A stretch of DNA of 64,000 nucleotides from Chelatococcus sp. (GCA_003248805.1 QFQY01000005.1:62001-126000), one strand, 5' to 3'; positions 36,294 through 45,858 are shown, counted from the stretch's first letter. The notes: generated by a model not told the origin, from the sequence alone. Made by a program: numbers and translations.

Positions 36294-36982
36294 TGGAAAC
36301 GCGCGGCGCCATCGCCTGGCATCGCTTCGACACGCTCGCCGATGCTTCGGAAGCGCTGGCGGAAACCGTCGCGCTGCGTCTGCTGGACCTGATCGCGAGG
36401 CAGGGCAGGGCGTCGCTCGCCGTGCCCGGCGGCACCACGCCGGCGCCTTTCCTCGCCGCGCTCGGCCGCCACGCGCTCGACTGGACGAAGGTCACGCTGA
36501 TGCCGACCGACGAGCGCTTCGTCGCGGCCGACGACCAGGCCTCGAACGAGCGCATGATCCGCGCGAATTTCGCGCCGCTGGCGGAGGGCAGGGCGCGCTT
36601 CCTCTCCTTCCACGGCCATGGCAGCGACATCGAGGCGGCCGCCGCCGATCTCGGGCGGCGCCTCGCGGAGGAGCCTGCGATCGATCTGCTCGTCTGCGGC
36701 ATGGGCGCCGACGGCCATGTCGCCTCGCTCTTCCCGGGGCTCGAGGCTGCCTTCACGGCGGTGCCCGACAGCGGCGTCGTCGTGGCGCGCCCGCCTGGCC
36801 TTCCCTTGCGCCTCTCGCTCTCGCCCGCAAGGCTGACCGATGCGGGCTGGGCGAGCCTGCTGGTCGCGGGCGCGGCCAAGGAGGGCGTCCTGAAGGAGGC
36901 CGCGACGCGCCCGGCGCCTCTGCCCGTCGACCTGCTGCTCGGCCGCGAACAGGGGCTCGACGTGTACTGGGCGAAGGAGTAG
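36293..36982 (+). CDS. pgl: 6-phosphogluconolactonase
   Basis: It hydrolyses 6-phosphogluconolactone to 6-phosphogluconate. The 229-residue protein is of the DevB/NagB-like type with LAVPGGTTPAPFLAAL, TLMPTDERFV, the conserved CGMGADGHVASLFPG and late SLSPARLTDAG. Its start overlaps the zwf stop (TGATG), so the two are translationally coupled. Confidence 0.95.
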   Translation: METRGAIAWHRFDTLADASEALAETVALRLLDLIARQGRASLAVPGGTTPAPFLAALGRHALDWTKVTLMPTDERFVAADDQASNERMIRANFAPLAEGRARFLSFHGHGSDIEAAAADLGRRLAEEPAIDLLVCGMGADGHVASLFPGLEAAFTAVPDSGVVVARPPGLPLRLSLSPARLTDAGWASLLVAGAAKEGVLKEAATRPAPLPVDLLLGREQGLDVYWAKE

Positions 36983-37023
36983 ACGGCGTTGGACGCCGTT
37001 CAAATCGATTGAAAGACCGCGAC

Positions 37024-37668
37024 ATGGACGAAGTGACCGCCATCGCCCGCCTCCAGTCCTGCGGCGTCGTGCCCGTGGTTGTGATCGAGGACGCTTCGCG
37101 TGCCGTCGATCTCGCCCACGCCCTGGCCGAGGGCGGCATCGACGTGGTCGAGGTCACGCTGCGCCGGCCGGCGGCGCTGGAGGCGCTGGCCGCCGTCGCC
37201 CGCTCGGTGCCGGGCTCGCTCGCGGTCGCCGGCACGGTGGTGACGCCGGAACAGGTCGCGCAGGTGAAGGATGCCGGCGCCCAGGCCGTGGTCAGCCCGG
37301 GTTTCAGCGAGGGCGTCGATGCCGCCCTGCGCGCCGCCGGCCTGCCCTGGCTGCCGGGCGTGGCGACAGCCTCCGACTGCATGCGCGCCGTCGCGGCCGG
37401 CCGCCTGGTGGCGAAGTTCTTTCCGGCCGAGCAGGCCGGCGGCCCGACCGCGATCAAGGCCCTGTCCGGCCCGTTCCCGCAGTTGCGCTTCTGCCCGACG
37501 GGCGGGGTCGGCCTGAAGAATCTCGGCGATTATCTCGCTTTGCCGCAGGTCATCTGCGTCGGCGGCTCCTGGCTGGTCCCGGCCGACGCCATCGCGAGCG
37601 GCGACTGGAAGCGGATCGCGACGCTGGCCCGCGAGGCGCGCGAGGCGTTCGCGGCCCTGAGGCCGTGA
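37024..37668 (+). CDS. eda: 2-dehydro-3-deoxy-phosphogluconate aldolase
   Basis: It cleaves KDPG to pyruvate and glyceraldehyde-3-phosphate. The 214-residue protein has Glu43 in VVEVTLR and the Schiff-base Lys131 in AKFFPAEQAGG, at the positions expected from the E. coli enzyme, and FCPTGGVGLKNLGDYL near the phosphate site. I chose the ATG at 37024. A TTG at 37009 would add five residues. It lies 41 bases after pgl and is probably co-transcribed. Confidence 0.95.
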   Translation: MDEVTAIARLQSCGVVPVVVIEDASRAVDLAHALAEGGIDVVEVTLRRPAALEALAAVARSVPGSLAVAGTVVTPEQVAQVKDAGAQAVVSPGFSEGVDAALRAAGLPWLPGVATASDCMRAVAAGRLVAKFFPAEQAGGPTAIKALSGPFPQLRFCPTGGVGLKNLGDYLALPQVICVGGSWLVPADAIASGDWKRIATLAREAREAFAALRP

Positions 37669-37680
37669 CGGCTCGAGCGC

Positions 37681-38334
37681 CTATGGGTTGAGGACGGCGA
37701 CGTCCACATCGTCCCCGAGGCACAGCAGGGCCGTCGCGCAGACGGGCCTTTCAAACCGGGCGAAGAGCGAACCTCCGATCACATGGTCGCAGGTTTCGGC
37801 GGCTGTCGTTGCCGTGAAGGCGGTATCGATCTGCCCGCTGCCGGGCAGAGGGCCTCCATAGGTCGAGATATAGGCCATCTCTCCTGCCGAGACGGTCATC
37901 GGCACGACCGACAGGGCGTCCGCGCACACGCTGCCGAGATAGATCGCGCCGCTCATGCGGTCGCCGACGGCACAGATGCGCGGTGTGTCGTAAGCGTCGA
38001 ACTCTCTGTCGAGACCGGCCAGAACGGCGACGAGCGCGTCTCTGATCGAATGTCCCGCCTTGAGGCGCTCGAAGATCGGTCGTGTCTGGGTTCCATTGCT
38101 GGCCACGACATGACGCTCGTTCCAGAGCAGACATTCATAGGCGATATACGGACTGTCGGAGGCCGCGTCGGCGCTGCCGGCGCGGGGAACGATGCTGATG
38201 GCATTGCCCGTGCGGTGCGCATCCCGGTTGGGAAAGGATCGGCTCGACACGCGATAGGCCATGGCGAGATGGCCTGCAGCCGTTCGCCCGGCTCCGATGA
38301 TCCGGCCGACATAGGCCGAGGTCGTATCGCTCAT
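37681..38334 (-). CDS. PurO-like IMP cyclohydrolase family protein
   Basis: The 217-residue protein resembles archaeal PurO, which closes the purine ring from FAICAR to IMP. Visible family segments are YVGRIIGAGRT, AYRVSSRSFPNRDAHRTGNA, SPYIAYECLLW, VVASNGTQT and YDTPRICAVGD. Most bacteria use PurH for this step, so a PurO-like gene here is unusual and may serve another reaction. Its ATG overlaps the stop of an FAD-dependent oxidoreductase gene (ATGA). It is convergent with eda, 12 bases apart. The family call rests on motif memory, not a search. Confidence 0.75.
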   Translation of the reverse strand: MSDTTSAYVGRIIGAGRTAAGHLAMAYRVSSRSFPNRDAHRTGNAISIVPRAGSADAASDSPYIAYECLLWNERHVVASNGTQTRPIFERLKAGHSIRDALVAVLAGLDREFDAYDTPRICAVGDRMSGAIYLGSVCADALSVVPMTVSAGEMAYISTYGGPLPGSGQIDTAFTATTAAETCDHVIGGSLFARFERPVCATALLCLGDDVDVAVLNP

Positions 38335-39437
38335 TGCGCCAGCCGTTCCACGACGATCTCCGCGATCGCGAGGCTGCTCGTCAGGCCGGGGCTCTCGATG
38401 CCGAGGAGGTTGACGAGGTCCGGGACGCCATGGACCTGCGGTCCGTCGATGCGGAAATCCGGCATCGGCTCGCCGGGGCCGTGCAGCTTCGGCCGGATGC
38501 CGGCATAGTCGGCGACGAGCGCGCCGTCCGGCAGGGCCGGCCAGTAGGTCCGGATCGCCGCGTAGAAGGACTCCGCGCGGGCGGGGTCGACGACGAGGTC
38601 CTGATCGTCCGCGACCCATTGCACGTCCGGGCCGAACTTGACCCGCCCCGCCATGTCGATCGTGGCGTGGATGCCGAGGCCGGCCGCCTCCGGCACGGGA
38701 TAGACCAGGTGCGAGAAGGGCTGCTTGCCGGTGAGCGAGAAGTAGTTGCCCTTGGCGTAATGCTGGACCGGGACATGCTCGGGCGGGAAGCCCGCGAGCT
38801 TGCCGAGCAGCTTCGGCGCGCCATGGCCGGCGGCGTTCACGACCGTCTTCACGGTGTAGCTCGCCGGCTCCTCGCCGCCGAAGTCGACGCTGAAGCCGTT
38901 CGCCTCCCGCCGCCAGCCGGCGATCGGCGTGTTGAGCGCGAGCGAGCCGCCGGCGGCCTCGCATTCGCCGAGCAGCGACAGCATCAGCGCGTGGCTGTCG
39001 ACCACGCCGGTCTCGGGCGAGAGCAGCGCGATCTCGCAGCGCACCTCGGGCTCCATCGCCCTGGCCTCGCTCGCGTCGAGCCAGCGCAGCGTGTCGACGC
39101 CGGAGGCCAGCGCGCGCGCCATGATGGTGTCGAGCGCCGGCTTCTGGGCCGCGCTGGTGGCGACGATCAGCTTGCCGCAGGCCTTGTGCGGCAGGCCGCG
39201 CTCGGCGAGATAGGCATAGAGCGCCTTGCGGCCCTCGACGCAGACCTTCGCCTTCAGCGAGCCCGGCGGGTAGTAGATGCCCGCATGGATGACCTCGCTG
39301 TTGCGGGCCGATGTCTGGGTGCCGATGCCCTCGGCCGCCTCGGCGATGACGACCTCGCGGCCGGCCAGTGCCAGGGCCCGGGCGGTGGCGAGGCCGACGA
39401 CGCCGGCCCCGACCACGAGACAGTCGATGTCGTGCAT
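38331..39437 (-). CDS. FAD-dependent oxidoreductase, L-2-hydroxyglutarate oxidase-like
   Basis: The 368-residue protein starts with a dinucleotide-binding motif, CLVVGAGVVGLATARALA, followed by NSEVIHAGIYYPPGSLKAKVCVEGR and GVVDSHALMLSL, typical of the LhgO branch of the DAO family. The C-terminus has FRIDGPQVHGVPDLVNLLGIESPGLTSSL. It probably oxidises a 2-hydroxy acid or amino acid at the membrane with FAD. It is coupled by a four-base overlap to the PurO-like gene downstream. Confidence 0.88.
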   Translation of the reverse strand: MHDIDCLVVGAGVVGLATARALALAGREVVIAEAAEGIGTQTSARNSEVIHAGIYYPPGSLKAKVCVEGRKALYAYLAERGLPHKACGKLIVATSAAQKPALDTIMARALASGVDTLRWLDASEARAMEPEVRCEIALLSPETGVVDSHALMLSLLGECEAAGGSLALNTPIAGWRREANGFSVDFGGEEPASYTVKTVVNAAGHGAPKLLGKLAGFPPEHVPVQHYAKGNYFSLTGKQPFSHLVYPVPEAAGLGIHATIDMAGRVKFGPDVQWVADDQDLVVDPARAESFYAAIRTYWPALPDGALVADYAGIRPKLHGPGEPMPDFRIDGPQVHGVPDLVNLLGIESPGLTSSLAIAEIVVERLAQ

Positions 39438-39447
39438 GGCTCGGCCG

Positions 39448-40620
39448 TCAGCCGCGCGCCGGCATCGCGGTCTCGACGAGGTTCGCCCAGTAGGTCACGC
39501 CCACCGGAATGGCCTCGTCGTTGAACTCGTAGGCCGGGTGATGCAGCCCCGCCGACTCGCCATTGCCGATGTTGATGAAGGCGCCCGGCCGCTCTTCCAG
39601 CATGTAGGAGAAATCCTCGGACCCCATGGTCGGCGGCACCGTGGTGTCGACCTTGCCCTCGCCGAAGGCGGCCTCGATCGTGCCGACGACGAAATCGGCC
39701 TGCTCCGCATGGTTGAAGGTCACCGGGTAGCCGAGCTGATAGTCGAGCGTGAAGGCCATGTCGAAGGCCTTCATCAGCCCCTCGACGATCTCGGTGATGC
39801 GCGTCTGCGCGAGCGCGCGCATCTCGGGCGTCAGCGTCCGCACCGTGCCCTTGAGCTCGGCCGTCTGCGGGATGACGTTGAAGGCCGTGCCGGCCTGCAG
39901 CGCCGTGACCGAGACGACGACGGAGTCGAGCGGGTTGGCGTTGCGCGAGGCGACGGTCTGCAGCGCGGTCACGAGCTGGCAGGCCGCGACGATCGGGTCC
40001 TTGCCGCGATGCGGGGCGGCGGCGTGCGAGCCCTTGCCCTCGATCTTGATGTGAATGCGGTCGGCCGCCGCCATGGTCGGGCCCTTGCGCACGTCGAAAT
40101 GGCCGATGGGCAGGCCCGGCTTGTTGTGCATGCCGTAGACCTCCTGCACGCCGAAGCGCGTCATCAGCCCGTCGTCGATCATCGCCTTGGCGCCGGCTCC
40201 GCCTTCCTCGGCCGGCTGGAAGATGACGACGGCGGTGCCGTCGAAATCGCGGGTCTCGGCGAGGTATTTGGCGGCACCCAGCAGCATGGCGGTATGGCCG
40301 TCATGGCCACAGGCATGCATCTTGCCCGGCACGGTCGAGCGGTGCTCGAGATTGGTCTCCTCCTCGATCGGCAGCGCGTCCATGTCGGCGCGTAGCCCGA
40401 CGACCTTTCCCGAACCCTGGCCCTTGCCCTTGATGACGCCGACCACGCCGGTCTGGCCGATGCCGGTGACGACCTCGTCCACGCCCCATTCCCTGAGCTT
40501 GTCGGCGACGATGCCGGCGGTCCGGTGGACCTCGTACATCAGCTCGGGGTGACGGTGAAAATCGCGGCGAAGCGCGGTGATTTCGGGCGTCAGCGCGGCG
40601 ATGACATCGGATTTGGGCAT
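39448..40620 (-). CDS. M20-family metallopeptidase/amidohydrolase (hippurate-hydrolase-like)
   Basis: The 390-residue protein matches the M20D amidohydrolases that cleave N-acyl amino acids, including hippurate and IAA-amino-acid hydrolases. Metal-ligand regions are MHACGHDGHTAMLLGAA, FQPAEEGGAGAKAM and MGSEDFSYML. The lid domain includes GKGSHAAAPHRGKDPI. It lies ten bases after the FAD oxidoreductase on the same strand in transcription order (upstream of it), so the three minus-strand genes 40620 to 37681 may form one unit. The true substrate is unknown. Confidence 0.92.
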   Translation of the reverse strand: MPKSDVIAALTPEITALRRDFHRHPELMYEVHRTAGIVADKLREWGVDEVVTGIGQTGVVGVIKGKGQGSGKVVGLRADMDALPIEEETNLEHRSTVPGKMHACGHDGHTAMLLGAAKYLAETRDFDGTAVVIFQPAEEGGAGAKAMIDDGLMTRFGVQEVYGMHNKPGLPIGHFDVRKGPTMAAADRIHIKIEGKGSHAAAPHRGKDPIVAACQLVTALQTVASRNANPLDSVVVSVTALQAGTAFNVIPQTAELKGTVRTLTPEMRALAQTRITEIVEGLMKAFDMAFTLDYQLGYPVTFNHAEQADFVVGTIEAAFGEGKVDTTVPPTMGSEDFSYMLEERPGAFINIGNGESAGLHHPAYEFNDEAIPVGVTYWANLVETAMPARG

Positions 40621-40959
40621 CGGATCCTCGGAACGGGACGGTCGGCGGAAAACGGGTCGCGGAAGATGGGGCGACCGCGGCGCACGCTATCGCACCGGCG
40701 GGCCGCCTGTCCAAGTCGATTGCCGCATGCGTGCGGGCGGGCTCCGGCATGGCGGGGTGATAGCGGCAGGGTCGGAAGAGGCGGCAGGTCGCCTCCGCCA
40801 GGGCATGTCAGGCTAGATCCTGCAGGTTCGAAAATAATCCGGAAAACTGCGAGCCATGATTTTGCCTTTTGATGCCAATAGACGGCTCGACAAGCCGCTC
40901 GGCTGAGCACTGTCCGCTCGCCTGAGGTATTTCATTTCCCCCTGAAAATCTGAGTGATT
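40621..40959. other. Intergenic region without a recognised gene
   Basis: This 339-bp stretch separates the divergent M20 and M15-like genes and should contain both promoters. The part from about 40820 to 40950 is richer in A and T than its surroundings. I find no clear operator, hairpin terminator or small protein gene. Confidence 0.5.
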
Positions 40960-41382
40960 ATGCGTCTGTTGATCGCGTCTGCGTTGCTGTGTGCTGTTGT
41001 TCCTTTTTCGGCCTCGGCCGAAGTCCCGATGGAGAAGATATCCTTCCAGCCTCAGGTCAAAAGCCTGAGCTGCCTCAAATCCGAAACGAAGGCCATGATC
41101 GCCGAACTCGTCGCTGCTATCGGACCGATCCAGATCACCTCGACCTGCGGCGGACGCCACGCCCGGCATTCCCAGCACTATCTCGGCAAGGCGATCGACT
41201 TCCGGCCTCTGGCGACCTCGCCGCGCAAGGCGGCGGCCGCCGCCAAGACCATCGCTGCCGTCGGCGGCGTCGGCACCTATTCCAACGGTCTCGTCCATGT
41301 CGATGTCGGCGAGCGGGAGATCGCCTGGTACGGCAACAAGCGCAGCCGACGCTACACGCAGGTGGCCCAGCAGGCGCGCTGA
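40960..41382 (+). CDS. Exported M15-like zinc peptidase domain protein
   Basis: The 140-residue protein has a signal peptide (MRLLIASALLCAVVPFSASA) and a small M15A/YcbK-type domain. The probable zinc ligands are seen in HSQHYLGKAIDFRP (His and Asp) and VHVDVG (His), after the conserved TSTCGGRHAR. Such proteins act on or bind the peptide of peptidoglycan. The ATG at 40960 is chosen over a GTG six bases upstream because it begins the signal peptide. Confidence 0.82.
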   Translation: MRLLIASALLCAVVPFSASAEVPMEKISFQPQVKSLSCLKSETKAMIAELVAAIGPIQITSTCGGRHARHSQHYLGKAIDFRPLATSPRKAAAAAKTIAAVGGVGTYSNGLVHVDVGEREIAWYGNKRSRRYTQVAQQAR

Positions 41383-41518
41383 ACTGGCGCGGCGCCTGCC
41401 GGACACATGGCGAAGGCGGTGGCTCGCGGGAGCCTCCCCTTCCTGGCCGGGCCGGCCATCGCGCTGCGTCTTCCGCGCGTCGTCGAAATCGCCGATGCGG
41501 GCGGCCCCGGGCCTGTCT

Positions 41519-41740
41519 TCATCGCCCGGCCGGGGCTCCGGCGAGGTAGTTTCTCTGCCGTTGCTGGTTGGACAGCGGATACAGCGACTGGCACTCGGCG
41601 AAATAGGACGACTGAGGCGTCCGGCTGGTGGGGTCGGCGCAGATCGCCGCCAGTTCCTGCTGTCGGGATTCCGACGTCTGGCAGGCGGACAGTGCAATCC
41701 CGCCGAGGATGAGCAGGCCGACCCATCGCATGCGTGCCAT
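41519..41740 (-). CDS. Small lipoprotein of unknown function
   Basis: The 73-residue product has a lipoprotein signal, MRWVGLLILGGIALSAC, with Cys20 of the full frame at the lipobox. The mature part is short, polar and has two more cysteines (AAICADP and AECQSLYP), which could form a disulfide in the periplasm. I recognise no family. The start may be the ATG at 41740 or the one at 41731. Confidence 0.7.
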   Translation of the reverse strand: MARMRWVGLLILGGIALSACQTSESRQQELAAICADPTSRTPQSSYFAECQSLYPLSNQQRQRNYLAGAPAGR

Positions 41741-41851
41741 GACGCTGTCTCCTGTCGAACGGGACCTCCCCGACGCCCGGAAAAGCTAGCATGCCCATGG
41801 GGCAGCCCATAATGTCCCGAGGGGTTAGGCCGTCCGGCCGGGGCCGAGGCT

Positions 41852-42820
41852 TCAGACGCCGAACTGCTTGCGCCAGCCCTCGATGTCCTCGAGCGCCACG
41901 TTCGAGCCGCACAGCACCAGGCCGACGCGCTCGCCCGGCTTGAACGCATCCTTCCGCGCCAGCGCCGCCGCCAGGACGCAGGACGCGGCCGGCTCCAGCA
42001 GCACCCGCCCATGCTGCAGAACCCAGGGGATCTCGCGCACGGCCTCGGCATCCGGCACCACCACGATCTCCTCGAGGAACCGGCGGGCGGCGGCCAGCGT
42101 CCGCTCGGTCGCGAAGGGCGCGCCGAGCGTGCGCGCGATCGAGGTCGGCTTGATCGGGACCGGCTGTCCGGCCGCCAGCGCCTGCGTCATCGTCGTCGCG
42201 CCTTCCGTCTCGACGCCCCAGATCCGTACGGCCGGGTCGAGCCCCTTCAGCGCCGCCGCCACGCCGGCCGAGAAGCCGCCGCCGCCGATGGAGATGAAGA
42301 CATGGTCCAGCCGCCCGCTCGCATCGCTCGCCATTTCGAGGCCGGTCGTCCCGTGCCCGGCGATGATCGCCGGGTCGTCATAGGAATGAACGTTGATCAT
42401 GCCCCGCCGGGCATGGTCCTCGGCCCTGGCGAAGGCCTCGACGGAATCCTCGCAGAGCTCGATCTCGCCGCCCATTTGCCGTGTCATGGCGATGTTGAAG
42501 GGCGCGGCGTTCTTCGGCATCAGCACCAGCGCGCGGCTGCCCAGGGCCCTGGCGACGAAGGAGACGGCGATCGCGTGATTGCCGCCCGAGACGGTGACGA
42601 TGCCCTTGCTCAGCTCCTCCTCGCTCAGCTGCATCAGCTTGTTGAAGCAGCCGCGCACCTTGAAGGAGCCGCCGAGCTGCAGGGACTCGACCTTGACCAC
42701 GGTCTCGACGCCGAGGCGCGCCGAGATGCCGGCGCTGAAGAAGGTCGGTGTCCGCCGGACGCGCCCTGCGATGCGGGTCGCGGCCGCCTGGATGTCGGAG
42801 AGCGAAACGTCGAAATCCAT
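41852..42820 (-). CDS. PLP-dependent threonine/serine dehydratase family protein
   Basis: The 322-residue fold-type II PLP enzyme has LGGSFKVRGCFNKL, with the cofactor-binding Lys, the SGGNHAIAV phosphate segment and the glycine-rich ISIGGGGFSAGVAAAL. It probably deaminates threonine or serine to the 2-oxo acid. Hydroxy-aspartate dehydratase or racemase activity in the same family is also possible. The ATG at 42820 has AAAGG upstream. There is no C-terminal regulatory domain, so it is the catabolic or short type. Confidence 0.88.
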   Translation of the reverse strand: MDFDVSLSDIQAAATRIAGRVRRTPTFFSAGISARLGVETVVKVESLQLGGSFKVRGCFNKLMQLSEEELSKGIVTVSGGNHAIAVSFVARALGSRALVLMPKNAAPFNIAMTRQMGGEIELCEDSVEAFARAEDHARRGMINVHSYDDPAIIAGHGTTGLEMASDASGRLDHVFISIGGGGFSAGVAAALKGLDPAVRIWGVETEGATTMTQALAAGQPVPIKPTSIARTLGAPFATERTLAAARRFLEEIVVVPDAEAVREIPWVLQHGRVLLEPAASCVLAAALARKDAFKPGERVGLVLCGSNVALEDIEGWRKQFGV

Positions 42821-42925
42821 GGCCGGACCTTTTCCTGTTACACTGAGGGCGTTGACCCCACGCGCCTGCCGCCTAGCCTGCCGGCACGAAACCTGCCTTG
42901 AGTCGGGTCTTTGGAGAATGCCGAC

Positions 42926-44077
42926 GTGACGATGACGCCCAAGGAAATGCTCGCCCGCCTGGTTTCGTTCAATACGGAATCGCATCGCAGCAATCTCGAC
43001 CTGATCCATTTCGTGCGGGACTACCTCGCCAGCCTCGGGGTCGAGAGCACGCTGGCGCCGAGCGCCGACGGGCAGAAGGCCAATCTCTTCGCCACCATCG
43101 GCCCGAAGACCGATGGCGGCGTCGTGCTCTCCGGGCACACCGACGTCGTCCCCGTTGCCGGCCAGGACTGGTCCTCCGATCCGTGGACGCTGACCGAGCG
43201 CGACGGCAAGCTCTATGGCCGCGGCGCCTGCGACATGAAGGGCTTCGACGCCATCTGCCTCGCGCTCGTGCCCGAGATGCTGAAGGCCGATCTCAAGAAG
43301 CCGATCCACATCGCCCTCTCCTATGACGAGGAGGTCGGCTGCCAGGGCGCGCGCGTGCTGATCAAGGCGATGGCGGAGGCGGGGCTGAAGCCGGCCTCCG
43401 TGATCGTCGGCGAGCCTTCGATGATGCAGGTCGTGACCGGCCACAAGGGCGGCATGCGCATGCGCACCACCGTGCGCGGCCATGCCGTGCATTCGAGCCG
43501 CGTCCATGCCGGCGTGCCGGCGGTGATGGTCGCGGGCGAGCTGATCCATTGGCACAACGAGGTCATGGCGCAGAACAAGGCGAGCACGCCGTCCGATACC
43601 GGCTTCGAGCCGCCCTACACCACGCTCCATGTCGGCGTCGTCCATGGCGGTACGGCGGTCAACATCACGGCGGAGCACTGCACCTTCACCCATGAGGTGC
43701 GCTGCATTCCGGGCGAGCGCGACGAGGACTACGAGGAGCGCTACCGCGCGCGGATCGCCGAGATCGAGGCCCGCATCAAGGCTGTCGCGCCCGAGAGCGG
43801 CATCGATTTCGAGATCACCTCCTTCACCCCCGCCATGGGGCCGGAGAACGGCGGCGCGTCCGAGACGCTGTGCCGGCGGCTGACCGGCGACAACGGCAGC
43901 CATGTCGTATCCTACGGGACCGAGGGCGGCCTGTTCCAGCGCGCCGGTTGGTCGACGGTGGTCTGCGGCCCGGGCGACATCGCCCAGGCGCACCAGCCGG
44001 ACGAGTTCATCACCGTGGCGCAGTTGGATGCGGGCACCGCCTTCGTCCGTGGCCTGATCGCCGACCTCTCGCGCTGA
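42926..44077 (+). CDS. argE: Acetylornithine deacetylase
   Basis: The 383-residue M20 enzyme hydrolyses N-acetylornithine to ornithine in arginine synthesis. Metal-site segments are LSGHTDVVPVAGQDW, YGRGACDMKGFDA, SYDEEVGCQGA, VGEPSMM and IAQAHQPDE. The GTG at 42926 has a GGAG at suitable distance. An ATG at 42932 would also fit. It is divergent from the dehydratase gene. An N-acyl amino-acid deacetylase of another pathway cannot be excluded. Confidence 0.9.
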   Translation: MTMTPKEMLARLVSFNTESHRSNLDLIHFVRDYLASLGVESTLAPSADGQKANLFATIGPKTDGGVVLSGHTDVVPVAGQDWSSDPWTLTERDGKLYGRGACDMKGFDAICLALVPEMLKADLKKPIHIALSYDEEVGCQGARVLIKAMAEAGLKPASVIVGEPSMMQVVTGHKGGMRMRTTVRGHAVHSSRVHAGVPAVMVAGELIHWHNEVMAQNKASTPSDTGFEPPYTTLHVGVVHGGTAVNITAEHCTFTHEVRCIPGERDEDYEERYRARIAEIEARIKAVAPESGIDFEITSFTPAMGPENGGASETLCRRLTGDNGSHVVSYGTEGGLFQRAGWSTVVCGPGDIAQAHQPDEFITVAQLDAGTAFVRGLIADLSR

Positions 44078-44235
44078 GCGGCGCCGGCGGCCGGATTTGC
44101 TCAAGGCGCAGGCAGATTGCCTGCGCCGCCATGCGCTCTGTGCGTATTAGACCCGTGACTCCCGCTCGGTTTGTGGCTTAGCATCCGGTCTTTCGAGCCC
44201 GGACAGCGGCTCGCACGCTAGGGAGAGACCGGTCC

Positions 44236-45840
44236 ATGAAGCCTCGCTTTCTGACGCTCGCAGCCGCCCTGTTCGGCGTTTCCCTGTTCGCGCTGGGCAC
44301 GGCCGCCGAGGCCAGGCCGCTGAAATGGGCCGCGGCCGGCGACGCCCTGACGCTCGACCCGCACGCCCAGAACGAGGGGCCGACGAGCTCGCTCAACCAG
44401 CACATCTACGAAAGCCTGACCGAGCGCGACCATGCCGGCAAGCTCGGGCCGCTGCTGGCGACCTCCTGGCGCGTGCTGCCCGACGATCCGACCATCTGGG
44501 AGTTCAAGCTCCAGAGCGGCGTCGCCTTCCACGACGGCACGCCCTTCACGGCCGAGGACGTGGTGTTCTCCTATGAGCGCGCCATGCAGCCGACCTCGGA
44601 CTTCAAGGGCTATCTCACCTCGGTGGAGAAGGTCAGCAAGGTCGACGACCTGACCGTGCGCATCAAGACCAAGGGGCCGAACCCGCTGCTGGTCAACAAC
44701 ACCGCCTCGATCCGCATCATGAGCAAGGCTTGGGCGGAGAAGAACAACGCCGTCAAGACGCAGGACTTCAAGAACAAGGAGGAGAACTTCTCCGTCCGTA
44801 ACGCCAACGGCACCGGGCCGTTCATCCTCGTCTCGCGCGAGCCGGACGTGAAGACGGTGATGAAGCGCAACGACGCCTATTGGGCCAAGGGCAAGGTGCC
44901 GCTCGAGATCACCGAGCTGACCCATGTGCCGATCAAGCAGGATGCGACCCGCGTCGCCGCGCTGCTCTCCGGCGAGATCGACTTCGTTCAGGACGTGCCT
45001 GTGCAGGACATCGCGCGCCTGCGCAGCCAGCCCAAGGTCCGCGTCAACTCCGGCCCCGAGAACCGCACCATCTTCTTCGGCATGGACGTCGCGTCCGCCG
45101 ACCTGAAGAGCGACGACGTGCAGGGCAAGAACCCCTTCGCCGACAAGCGCGTCCGCCAGGCGCTCAACATGGCGATCAACCGGCCGGCCATCCAGCGCGT
45201 GGTGATGCGCGGCGAGTCCGTGCCGACCGGCATCATCATGCCGCCCTTCGTGAATGGCTGGACGAAGGAGCTGGACGCGGCTCCCGCCGTCGACAACGCC
45301 AAGGCCAAGGCGCTGCTCGCCGAGGCGGGCTTCCCCAACGGTTTCTCGGTGACGCTGCACTGCCCGAACGACCGCTACGTCAACGACGAGGGCATCTGCC
45401 AGGCGGCGGTCGGCATGTTCGGCCAGATCGGCGTGAAGGTGAACCTGGTCTCGCAGTCGAAGTCGATCCACTTCAACCTGATCCAGAAGAATCCGCCCGA
45501 GACCGAGTTCTATCTGGTCGGCTGGGGCGTCCCGACCTACGATTCCGACTACATCTTCTCCTACATGTACCACACCCGGACCGGCTCGCAGGGCTCCTGG
45601 AACGCGACCGGCTACAGCGACAAGGAGGTGGATGCGATGATCCAGTCGCTGTCCCGCGAGGTCGATATTCCCAAGCGCGACGCCACGATCGCGAAGCTCT
45701 GGGCCAAGCTCAAGGACGAGACGATCTACCTGCCGATCCACCATCAGTCGCTGAGCTATGCGATGGGCACCTCGCTCGACATCCCGGTCGACGTGGCGAA
45801 CAACCCGAAGCTCAAGATGGTGAGCTTCAAGGGCTCGTAG
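44236..45840 (+). CDS. Peptide-type ABC transporter substrate-binding protein (importer 2)
   Basis: The 534-residue protein has a signal peptide (MKPRFLTLAAALFGVSLFALG) and the family-5 solute-binding fold: LTLDPHAQNEGPTSSLNQHIYE, LQSGVAFHDGTPFTAEDVVFSY and NPFADKRVRQALNMAINRPA. The ligand is unknown but likely a peptide or similar. It heads a five-gene importer operon ending at 49977 in which one permease is damaged. Confidence 0.92.
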   Translation: MKPRFLTLAAALFGVSLFALGTAAEARPLKWAAAGDALTLDPHAQNEGPTSSLNQHIYESLTERDHAGKLGPLLATSWRVLPDDPTIWEFKLQSGVAFHDGTPFTAEDVVFSYERAMQPTSDFKGYLTSVEKVSKVDDLTVRIKTKGPNPLLVNNTASIRIMSKAWAEKNNAVKTQDFKNKEENFSVRNANGTGPFILVSREPDVKTVMKRNDAYWAKGKVPLEITELTHVPIKQDATRVAALLSGEIDFVQDVPVQDIARLRSQPKVRVNSGPENRTIFFGMDVASADLKSDDVQGKNPFADKRVRQALNMAINRPAIQRVVMRGESVPTGIIMPPFVNGWTKELDAAPAVDNAKAKALLAEAGFPNGFSVTLHCPNDRYVNDEGICQAAVGMFGQIGVKVNLVSQSKSIHFNLIQKNPPETEFYLVGWGVPTYDSDYIFSYMYHTRTGSQGSWNATGYSDKEVDAMIQSLSREVDIPKRDATIAKLWAKLKDETIYLPIHHQSLSYAMGTSLDIPVDVANNPKLKMVSFKGS

Positions 45841-45858
45841 TCGAGTCGATACGCCGCC

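Noticed and set aside
38335..38964. N-terminal extension of the PurO-like frame into the FAD oxidoreductase gene
   Set aside because: The PurO family match begins at the ATG at 38334, and the upstream residues are an out-of-frame reading of the oxidoreductase gene.
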